A stretch of 37,474 bases of DNA from IDS-8 sp964424805 (lineage in GTDB: Bacteria; Pseudomonadota; Gammaproteobacteria; Steroidobacterales; Woeseiaceae), in contig CAYRKH010000027.1 of NCBI GenBank assembly GCA_964424805.1, positions 1 to 37,474 on the forward strand, given 5' to 3'. Under the pieces are notes generated by a model. It made no database searches. It was not told the DNA's origin and saw nothing but the letters and a program-made list of their open reading frames with translations. The position numbers and the translations under genes are program-made. This document shows, piece after piece, positions 31,197 through 37,474 of this stretch (position 1 is its first letter; each line of letters starts with the position of its first letter).

Positions 31197-33296
31197 CTAT
31201 GCATATCGTGCACAATTGCGCAGTGCAATCGCCATCTCCCCACCGTTAGCGAAGCGATGTTCGGGGCGCTTCGCCAGCGCCTTCGAGAGTACTGCATCTA
31301 CCCCGGGCGGGATCCCAGCCCGACGGCTTGAAACCGGGACCGGGTCCTCGGACGTAATCTTCGACATGAGCACCGCGATGTTGGTCGCCTTGAACGGCAC
31401 CTCACCGGCCAGCAACTCGTATAGAGTAACACCAAGCGAAAACAAGTCCGATAGTCCGGTCAGGTCCTCTGCAGCCAGCTGCTCGGGCGACATGTACATG
31501 GGTGTGCCGAGCACGATGCCGGTCTTGGTGCGGTTGTTGTCGGTCAGGCGCGCGACGCCGAAATCGCTGATCTTCAGCACGTCGGCGCGGTTGTCGTAAA
31601 GCAGGTTCGCCGGCTTGATATCCCGGTGGATGACCTGCTGGTTATGCGCGTAGTCGAGCGCTTCCGCCGTGCGGGCACAGAGCTCCAGCGCTTTCTTCGG
31701 TGCCAGCAGCCTCGTCGGATCCGTGAACTGGGTAAGCTGCAGGCCACGCAGGTATTCCATCGCGATGTACGCCAGGTGCTTGTCCTCGCCGCAGTCGTAG
31801 ACCGTGATGATGTTCGGATGGGTGAGGCGGCCGGCCGACTCCGCTTCGCGGAAGAACCGGAGCCGCGCTTCCTCGAGCTCCTCGTCCTCGAATTCCTTCT
31901 CGATCGGGATGACCTTGAGTGCCACCGGACGGTTGATGCGCGGATCGCGGGCGAGGTAGACCGCACCCATCGCGCCGCGGCCGATCCGCTTCTCGATCAC
32001 GTAACGTCCCAGGCGTTGCGGCATACCGCCGGTGTCGGACAGCGAAAGTTTCTTCCCGCCGCGCCGAGGGTTCTGCGTCCGCTTCATCCACTGGATGACG
32101 GCTTCGGCGCGTTCGGGTTTCGCCTGCTCCTCGAACGCGAGCGACAGCTTGTACATCACCGACGCGAGCGTCTCGGTCGGCTCGCAGCGGCGGAATTCCG
32201 CGAAGGCGGGTTCCAGCCGGCCGGCCGCGAGGAAGTCGGTGCCGCGTTTGAAGGCATTCACCGCGGCTTTCTTGCCCGTCGTCGCGAACCACCAGCTGAG
32301 AATGGCCGCGCTCGCAAAGATGAAGGCGGGGCGTCCCAGGTCGAGGCGGACGCGGCCGACGGCGAGCAGCAGCACTTCCAGGAACACGAGGCCGAGGATG
32401 ACGGCCAGGGCCAGCACGAGCACGTCACGGCGGCTGCGGCCCGGCAGTAACAGCACGGCTCCGATCGCGATGAGCACCGGCGCCAGCCATTGGAGTGCCA
32501 CGATCCACGCCGGCGCCGTGATGGCCTGGTCCTGCTCGATGCCGGCGAGCAAGGCCGCCGTCACTTCCGAGCGGGTGACATACTGGCCGGACGGCAGCAT
32601 CGCGGCGGCCGCCACGAGCGGCGGCTCCGCGTCGACGAACACCGTGCGGCCGGTGAGGTACTTCGGCGGCAGCGCCGGATCGAGCACCTTGTCCGCGGAC
32701 AGGCGCGGTAACTCCGCGTAGTTCGAAAGGTAGACCGCTGCCTCGGTGCCGGGAACCGGCGTCTCCGAGTCGGGCGAAAAGCGCGGATTCTGCAGCGCGA
32801 TCGCGAGCGCGAGCGACGGGAACATCACCCCGCTCTCGAACTGCCACAGCGACGAGCGCCGCAGGATGCCGTCGCTGTCGGGTTCCAGGCTGAGGAACCC
32901 GCTCCAGGTGGCGACGCGATCCAGCCGGTGGCCGCGGGGCACGAACACCGGTGGCCCGGAGGACAATGCCGCGGCCCACTCGGGCATCTCGGCGCCCGGC
33001 GCGATGGGCGGCGGATGCGGCAGCACGATGCGCTGCACGTTCTGCGTCTTCAGTACCTGAAGCAGGGAACCGTACAGGCCCGGCAGGTCTTCCGCGGCGA
33101 CCTTGTCCGGGTCGATGCTGACGATGACGCCGTTCTCCAGCGGCGCGTTCCCCAGGCTCGCGGCGATCTGGTCGTAGAGGATCCGGTCGGCCGCGACAAA
33201 CCAGCGCGCGCCCGGCCCGTAGATGAGCAGCAGCAGGACGGCGACGAAGCTCAATGCGACCAGCCGGTCCCGGCGTTCTTTGCGTTCTTTGTCCAA
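31197..33296 (-). CDS. Membrane Ser/Thr protein kinase with CHASE2-like sensor
   Basis: The 699-residue protein has one N-terminal transmembrane helix (about 11-27), a periplasmic CHASE2-like domain (about 30-260, with EPDSDGILRRSSLW), three further helices (about 264-285, 291-313, 323-340), a cytoplasmic TPR-like linker (about 345-406) and a Hanks-type kinase domain (about 431-695). Kinase residues are complete: GRGAMGAVY, Lys461 in VALK, Glu484, HRDIKPAN (catalytic Asp559), DFG 578-580 and MSPEQ 602-606; Thr590 and Thr592 are possible activation-loop sites. It ends with the kinase domain, so sensing must be on the N-terminal side. The start is TTG at 33296. It heads the kinase/phosphatase/FHA cassette and is divergent from radA. 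Confidence 0.93.
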   Translation of the reverse strand: MDKERKERRDRLVALSFVAVLLLLIYGPGARWFVAADRILYDQIAASLGNAPLENGVIVSIDPDKVAAEDLPGLYGSLLQVLKTQNVQRIVLPHPPPIAPGAEMPEWAAALSSGPPVFVPRGHRLDRVATWSGFLSLEPDSDGILRRSSLWQFESGVMFPSLALAIALQNPRFSPDSETPVPGTEAAVYLSNYAELPRLSADKVLDPALPPKYLTGRTVFVDAEPPLVAAAAMLPSGQYVTRSEVTAALLAGIEQDQAITAPAWIVALQWLAPVLIAIGAVLLLPGRSRRDVLVLALAVILGLVFLEVLLLAVGRVRLDLGRPAFIFASAAILSWWFATTGKKAAVNAFKRGTDFLAAGRLEPAFAEFRRCEPTETLASVMYKLSLAFEEQAKPERAEAVIQWMKRTQNPRRGGKKLSLSDTGGMPQRLGRYVIEKRIGRGAMGAVYLARDPRINRPVALKVIPIEKEFEDEELEEARLRFFREAESAGRLTHPNIITVYDCGEDKHLAYIAMEYLRGLQLTQFTDPTRLLAPKKALELCARTAEALDYAHNQQVIHRDIKPANLLYDNRADVLKISDFGVARLTDNNRTKTGIVLGTPMYMSPEQLAAEDLTGLSDLFSLGVTLYELLAGEVPFKATNIAVLMSKITSEDPVPVSSRRAGIPPGVDAVLSKALAKRPEHRFANGGEMAIALRNCARYA

Positions 33297-33343
33297 TCGT
33301 TGAGCTCTCGGCCCGGCTTTTAAGCGGTCGTATGACGGCGCGC

Positions 33344-33349
33344 AGTATA
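33344..33349 (-). promoter_or_regulatory. -10 candidate for the kinase/PP2C/FHA cassette
   Basis: TATACT on the minus strand lies 47 nt before the TTG start of the kinase gene, in an AT-richer part of the 195-nt gap to radA. The -35 region is weak. The predicted start near 33337 gives a leader of about 40 nt. Confidence 0.35.
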
Positions 33350-33415
33350 GGAAATCAGGAGGGTTTTTAATGAGATAAGGTTGGCAATTTTCGCGCCGGG
33401 GAAACGGCGCGGCGA

Positions 33416-33424
33416 TGCTATGAT
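33416..33424 (+). promoter_or_regulatory. Extended -10 promoter candidate for radA
   Basis: TGC-TATGAT is a good extended -10 with no clear -35. The predicted transcription start near 33431 gives a leader of about 60 nt, which ends with an AAAGGA ribosome site before the ATG at 33492. Confidence 0.45.
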
Positions 33425-33491
33425 TGGTCGGCGCCTACCGGATGAAGGCGCTGCCGGCCGGCGCCCGCGGCCGGCACCAAAGGACAACTGC

Positions 33492-34838
33492 ATGGCGCGA
33501 CCCGGAAAATCAGCCTACGCCTGCCGCGCCTGCGGCGCGGTCAGTCTCAAGTGGCAGGGCCAATGCCCCGAATGCGAGGCCTGGAACACCCTGGAGGAGA
33601 CCGCCCCGGCCGCCGCGCCGCGCCGTAAAAGCGGCGGGGCCAGGCCGGCGGACCTCCTGCGGCTGGCGCAGGAGCCGGACGAGCGGTACCCGACCGGGTT
33701 CGCCGAGTTCGATCGCGTGCTGGGTGGCGGCCTGGTGCCGGGCTCGGTGGTGTTGCTCGGCGGCGATCCGGGGGTCGGCAAATCGACCCTGCTGCAACAG
33801 GTGGCGGCGGCCCTGCCGGAATCCCTGAACGTCTGTTACGCCACGGGCGAGGAGTCGCTGCGCCAGGTCGCCCAGCGTGCGCAGCGGCTCGGGCTCGCGA
33901 GCCGGACGCTCCGGCTGCTGGCCGACACCGATCTCGACAACGTTCTCGCACAGGCGGCCGAGTGCAAGGCACGCGCCGTGGTCGTCGACTCGATCCAGAC
34001 CATGGCGACGCAGGACCTGCCGTCGGCGCCGGGGTCGGTTGCGCAGCTTCGGGAGGGCGTCGGGCGTCTCGTGCGGTTCGCGAAGCAGCGCGAGGTGGCC
34101 TTCTTCCTGATCGGCCACGTCACGAAGGAAGGAGCGCTCGCGGGACCGCGGGTGGTCGAGCACATGGTGGACACGGTGCTCTATTTCGAGAGCGATCCGG
34201 GCAGCCGCTTCTCCGTCGTGCGCGCGGTCAAGAACCGCTTCGGCGCGAGCAGCGAGCTCGGCGTTTTCGCCATGACGGGCGAGGGATTCCGGGAAGTCCG
34301 GAATCCTTCCGCCATCTTCCTGTCGGAAACCGCCGACAGGCGCTCGGGCAGCATCGTCTCCGTCGCGTGGGAAGGCAGCCGGCCGCTGCTCGTCGAGATC
34401 CAGGCGCTGGTCGCCGACGCGGTCGGCAACAACGTCAAGCGCCTCGCGCAGGGCGTCGACCAGAACCGCCTGTCACTGCTGGTCGCGGTACTGCACCGGC
34501 ACGGGGGCCTGTCGCTCGCGGGGGAGGACGTGTTCGTCAACGTGGTGGGCGGGTTGCGCATCGCCGAGACGGCCGCGGATTTACCGGTGGTGCTGGCGGC
34601 GGTGTCGAGCTTTCGCGACCGGCCGGTTCGCGGCAGGGTCATGAGCTTCGGCGAACTCGGCCTCGCCGGCGAAGTGCGCCCGGTGCGCTTCGGCGCGGAA
34701 CGCCTGGCCGAGGCCGCGAAGCAGGGCTTCGAGCACGCTATCGTGCCGCGCGCAAATGCGCCGAAGACGCCCCCGGGCGGCCTGCGCGTCAGCGGGGTAT
34801 CGACGCTGGAAGAGGCCCTGGCCGCGGCGTTCGAATGA
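33492..34838 (+). CDS. radA: DNA repair protein RadA (Sms)
   Basis: RadA is a RecA-like branch-migration helicase used in recombination. The 448-residue protein has the N-terminal zinc finger CRACGAVSLKWQGQCPEC (Cys11, 14, 25, 28), the ATPase core with LLGGDPGVGKSTLLQQV (Walker A around 89-98) and VVVDSIQTM, the RadA-specific KNRFG motif (247-251), and a C-terminal Lon-like domain (FVNVVGGLRIAETAADLPVVLA, GELGLAGEVRPV). The frame is open from 33381, but the ATG at 33492 starts the typical MARPGKSAYACRACG. It converges on the CorB-like gene with an 18-nt gap. Confidence 0.96.
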   Translation: MARPGKSAYACRACGAVSLKWQGQCPECEAWNTLEETAPAAAPRRKSGGARPADLLRLAQEPDERYPTGFAEFDRVLGGGLVPGSVVLLGGDPGVGKSTLLQQVAAALPESLNVCYATGEESLRQVAQRAQRLGLASRTLRLLADTDLDNVLAQAAECKARAVVVDSIQTMATQDLPSAPGSVAQLREGVGRLVRFAKQREVAFFLIGHVTKEGALAGPRVVEHMVDTVLYFESDPGSRFSVVRAVKNRFGASSELGVFAMTGEGFREVRNPSAIFLSETADRRSGSIVSVAWEGSRPLLVEIQALVADAVGNNVKRLAQGVDQNRLSLLVAVLHRHGGLSLAGEDVFVNVVGGLRIAETAADLPVVLAAVSSFRDRPVRGRVMSFGELGLAGEVRPVRFGAERLAEAAKQGFEHAIVPRANAPKTPPGGLRVSGVSTLEEALAAAFE

Positions 34839-34856
34839 CACCGCACCAGGCCGGGA

Positions 34857-35720
34857 TCAAGCCACCGTAACGCCGCTCCCGGACCTGCGCGTGTGGATGC
34901 GCGCGGTGCGAACCCGGTTGCCGTTCGTTTCCAGGATCTCGATCGGGTGGCCGTCGATCTTCAGGCCGGTGCCCGATTCCGGGATCGTCTCCAGGTACTC
35001 GAGGATCAACCCGTTCAGCGTCTTCGGCCCGTCGGTCGGCAGCGTCCAGTTCATCAGGCGATTCATTTCCCTGATGTTCGCCGTGCCGCGCACCAGGAAG
35101 GTCTCGTCGCTCTCGCGAACGATGTCGTCGTCCTGCGCGGCCGGCGCCGTCGTGAATTCACCGACGATCTCCTCGAGGATATCCTCCAGCGTCACCAGCC
35201 CCTGTATGTCGCCGTACTCGTCGACGACCAGTGCAAAGCACTGCCGCGCTTTCTGGAACTGGGCGAGCTGGGTGCTGAGCGGCGTGCCTTCCGGGACGAA
35301 GTAGGGTTCGTCCAGCAGCGCCTCCAGGTCGACCTTGTCGAAATTGGTATCGACCGCGCGGTTCGCGACCCGCCTCAGGTGCAAGATACCGACGACCTTG
35401 TCGATGTTGTCGCGGAAGACGGGCAGGCGCGTGTGCTCGCTGCCGCGGATGACCTCGGCGATGGCCGCCAGGTCGTCGTCGAGATCGATGCCGACGATCT
35501 CGTTGTGCGGCACCATCACGTCGTCCACGGTCACCTTTTCGAGATCGAGGATGCTGAGCAGCATGCGCCGGGCGCCGCGGTGATGGCCGCTCCGGGCCTT
35601 GCGGCGCAGCCGGTAGCGTTTGAGACTCATCAACGCCGTTTCCGGGCCGGAAAGGAATGCGGACAGGAGGAGCAGGACGACCAGTAGCCCGACCAGGGCC
35701 GCCAGCAGAATGTCGCTCAA
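34857..35720 (-). CDS. CorB-like CBS/CorC_HlyC protein lacking most of its DUF21 membrane domain
   Basis: The 287-residue product is a CNNM/CorB-type Mg2+ protein in pattern, but short. Residues 1-52 give one transmembrane helix and the start of DUF21 (LSAFLSGPETALMSLKRYRL). At R52/M53 it jumps directly to MLLSILDLEKVTVDDVMVP, which in CorB comes about 140 residues later. The rest is complete: CBS1 (TRLPVFRDNIDKVVGILHL), YFVPEGTPLSTQL, CBS2 (DEYGDIQGLVTLEDILEEIVG) and the CorC_HlyC domain (about 200-280). The frame is intact, so transmembrane segments 2-4 are missing without a frameshift. The start is TTG at 35720. It follows the CcsA-like gene by 86 nt, as yfjD follows ypjD in E. coli. Confidence 0.88.
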   Translation of the reverse strand: MSDILLAALVGLLVVLLLLSAFLSGPETALMSLKRYRLRRKARSGHHRGARRMLLSILDLEKVTVDDVMVPHNEIVGIDLDDDLAAIAEVIRGSEHTRLPVFRDNIDKVVGILHLRRVANRAVDTNFDKVDLEALLDEPYFVPEGTPLSTQLAQFQKARQCFALVVDEYGDIQGLVTLEDILEEIVGEFTTAPAAQDDDIVRESDETFLVRGTANIREMNRLMNWTLPTDGPKTLNGLILEYLETIPESGTGLKIDGHPIEILETNGNRVRTARIHTRRSGSGVTVA

Positions 35721-35806
35721 CGAATGAGCACCTCTTCAGGATCCGATCTATACGAGTTCAGCAAGAGGATATGGCGCTGTCAAGGAAACAGCCCGGCCGC
35801 CGCCCG

Positions 35807-36658
35807 TCACCCCCACGTCCGGCCGAGAACCTGTTCGAGCACGAAACGGCTGCCGAAATAGGCGAGCCCCAGCACGGCGAAGCCCCCCAGGTACAGGTAC
35901 ACGGCGCGCCGGCCGCGCCAGCCGGCGAGCGCCCGCCCGCCGAGCAGCACGCCGAACAAAAGGAGCGCGAGCAGCGACAGGGCGGTCTTGTGGACGAGGT
36001 GCTGGGCGAACAGGTTGTTGACGAACAAGAAGCCGGAGAACACCGCCAGCAGCAGGGTCAGGAACCCGGCGGTGGCGATGCCGTACAGCAGCCGCTCGGT
36101 GGTCTCCAGCGGGGCAAAAAGCTGGTTGGCGGGGGAGAGCTTTGCCGCGCGCAGGCGCCGGTCCTGCACCAGCGCGAACACCGCAACGATGGCGCCGACG
36201 GTGAGGAGACTGTAGGCGAGCAGCGAAATCAGGACATGAGCCTCCAGCTGCCAGCTGATGACGACGCCGCCCGGTGAGGTTTCCGGCCGGCCGGTCGCCA
36301 GTCCGGCGAAGCCCGCGAGCAGCAGCAGGCCGGACCCGAGGCCCCGCAGCGTCGGCTCCAGGGCGATGAACAGGGCGGTGAGCGCGAGCAGCATGCCGAT
36401 GAAGGATGCGGCGTTGCCGAGGGAGAGCGTGAGCCCGTCCGGCGCCAGGATCATCGCCTGCAGGACGATAGCGTGGGCAATAAGCGCGACCAGCCCGCCG
36501 ATCAGCGCGATGACGAGGAGGCTCGCGGCCTGCGGGGCAAAGCGGGGCAGGCGGCTCATGGCCAAAGCGGCGGCGGCAATTATGTACAAGAAAAGAATTG
36601 TGATTTGAAACACAGAATCCCGATTGCCCGAGGCCGTATTTTGTTTCAGGCGAATCAT
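35807..36658 (-). CDS. ypjD: CcsA/HemX-type cytochrome c assembly-like membrane protein (YpjD)
   Basis: This 283-residue inner-membrane protein has eight predicted helices, among them FQITILFLYIIAAAALA, LLVIALIGGLVALIAHAIVL, AHVLISLLAYSLLTVGAIVA, LLYGIATAGFLTLLLAVFSG and KTALSLLALLLFGVLLGG. Conserved His residues lie in the membrane (IAHAI, EAHVL, LVHKT), as in the CcsA/YpjD family. The tryptophan-rich heme-handling loop of true CcsA is not seen. Its role in this family is unclear. The ATG at 36658 is used; a GTG at 36613, just before FQITILF, is an alternative. The pairing with the CorB-like gene matches ypjD-yfjD in E. coli, but ffh is not in view; a metallo-hydrolase gene is divergent, 51 nt away. 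Confidence 0.85.
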   Translation of the reverse strand: MIRLKQNTASGNRDSVFQITILFLYIIAAAALAMSRLPRFAPQAASLLVIALIGGLVALIAHAIVLQAMILAPDGLTLSLGNAASFIGMLLALTALFIALEPTLRGLGSGLLLLAGFAGLATGRPETSPGGVVISWQLEAHVLISLLAYSLLTVGAIVAVFALVQDRRLRAAKLSPANQLFAPLETTERLLYGIATAGFLTLLLAVFSGFLFVNNLFAQHLVHKTALSLLALLLFGVLLGGRALAGWRGRRAVYLYLGGFAVLGLAYFGSRFVLEQVLGRTWG

Positions 36659-36709
36659 CCCATATGGACTTGATCATTAGAACCCTGCGCGGGTCTCCGG
36701 CGCTCACTC

Positions 36710-37474
36710 ATGCGTATACGAATACTGGGCTGTAGCGGCGGCATCGGCGCAGGTTCACGTACCTCCGCGATGATGATCGACAACGACGTGCTGCTGGACG
36801 CGGGCACGGGCGTTGGCGACCTGCCGCTGGAGGAGCTGAACAGTATTCGCCACGTGTTCCTCACCCATGCGCACCTCGACCACATCGCCGGGCTGCCCAT
36901 GCTGATCGACAGCATCTTCACCGAGACGGTGGACGTGCCGGTGACCGTCTACGGCCGCCGGGAAACGATCGATGCCATCAAGACCCACCTTTTCAACTGG
37001 GTGATCTGGCCGGATTTCGCCGAGCTGCCGAACCCGGCGAACCCGATGCTCCGCTACGTCGTCTGCAATCCCGGCGATACGATCACGATCGGGCACCGCG
37101 CGTTCCATGCCGTGGACGTGCAGCACAGCGTTCCCGCCATCGGCTACACCGTGCAGAACTCCGGCGGCGTGTTCGCCGTCAGTGGTGACACCCGCACCAA
37201 CAAGACGCTGTGGCCGGTGCTGAACGCCTGCGACGACCTGCGCGCGCTCCTGATTGAAGTCTCCTTCCCGAACGAGCTCGAAAAACTCGCCGACACCGCG
37301 GGCCATTACTGCCCCAACACCCTGTGCCGCGATCTCGCCCGGCTCGAGCACGACCCGGACATCTGGCTGACCGGGATGAAGCCCGGCGAGGAAGAACGCA
37401 TCCTGAGCCAGGTGCTCGAAGCCGCGGGCAACCGCAAGATCCGCATGCTCTCCCGGGGGACGATCATAACCATC
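36710..37474 (+). CDS. Metallo-beta-lactamase-fold hydrolase, class II cyclic-nucleotide phosphodiesterase-like (3' end outside window)
   Basis: The 255 codons in view start MRIRILGCSGGIGAGSRTSAM and show the metal site FLTHAHLDHIAGLP (HxHxDH), a further ligand His in VDVQHSVPAIGY, and SGDTRTN with its bridging Asp. The phrases LLDAGTGVGDL, SIRHVFLTHAHLDH, LLIEVSFPNE and LTGMKPGEE fit the group usually called 3',5'-cyclic-nucleotide phosphodiesterase, class II. If correct, it hydrolyses cAMP in the cytoplasm; other MBL hydrolase activities cannot be excluded. No signal peptide is seen. No stop codon occurs before the window end, though family length suggests the end is close. It diverges from the CcsA-like gene. 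Confidence 0.78.
   Translation, partial: MRIRILGCSGGIGAGSRTSAMMIDNDVLLDAGTGVGDLPLEELNSIRHVFLTHAHLDHIAGLPMLIDSIFTETVDVPVTVYGRRETIDAIKTHLFNWVIWPDFAELPNPANPMLRYVVCNPGDTITIGHRAFHAVDVQHSVPAIGYTVQNSGGVFAVSGDTRTNKTLWPVLNACDDLRALLIEVSFPNELEKLADTAGHYCPNTLCRDLARLEHDPDIWLTGMKPGEEERILSQVLEAAGNRKIRMLSRGTIITI

Noticed and set aside
29479..33296. Type VI secretion regulatory locus
   Set aside because: Kinase, phosphatase and FHA genes fit PpkA/PppA/Fha in outline, but no T6SS structural gene is present and the neighbours are alr and radA.

Overview
The window is a stretch of housekeeping chromosome from a GC-rich gammaproteobacterium outside the Enterobacterales. The gene order gives this away: queG divergent from nnr-tsaE-amiB-mutL-miaA-hfq-hflX-hflK-hflC-yjeT-purA, then rnr-rlmB, then rpsF-rpsR-(DUF2232)-rplI-dnaB-alr with no priB between rpsF and rpsR, as I recall it from pseudomonads. 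MutL carries the endonuclease motifs typical of bacteria without MutH. Of the 36 genes whose start lies inside the window, 12 appear to begin with GTG or TTG.

Region by region. 1-3690: end of pcnB, then folK, a deoxynucleoside kinase, panB and panC, tightly packed and partly overlapping (RNA polyadenylation, folate, nucleotide salvage, pantothenate). 3694-3788: a pair of inverted REP-like palindromes. 3824-5954 (minus strand): queG followed by a cNMP-domain/GGDEF protein. 5953-17481 (plus): the nnr-to-purA superoperon covering metabolite repair, tRNA modification (tsaE, miaA), cell-wall cleavage, mismatch repair, Hfq, the GTPase HflX and the FtsH regulators HflKC. 17492-21212: a more variable block between purA and rnr, with a patatin-like lipase, a DUF2799 lipoprotein preceded by a perfect CRP-type palindrome, a TerC-family protein and CorA. 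21250-21336 (minus): tRNA-Leu(CAG). 21456-29455 (plus): rnr, rlmB, the S6/S18/L9 ribosomal operon, dnaB and alr.

29479-33296 (minus) is the most system-like part: a membrane Ser/Thr kinase with an extracytoplasmic CHASE2-like sensor, a PP2C phosphatase and a double-FHA protein, in that transcription order, set antisense between alr and radA. It reads as a complete write/erase/read phospho-threonine circuit, with a possible phospho-acceptor Thr in the FHA protein linker. No type VI secretion genes are present. After radA come a CorB-like CBS protein that appears to have lost about 140 residues of its membrane domain in frame, a CcsA/YpjD-type membrane protein, and, divergently, the start of a metallo-beta-lactamase-fold enzyme resembling class II cyclic-nucleotide phosphodiesterases, cut by the window end.

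Most assignments rest on family motifs and synteny read directly from the translated sequence. No database search was run, and comparisons to reference proteins are from memory. The main points for follow-up are the CorB-like deletion, the kinase/phosphatase/FHA cassette, the two CRP-type palindromes, the structured hfq leader, and a recurring extended -10 element (TGCTA...) in front of several transcription units.
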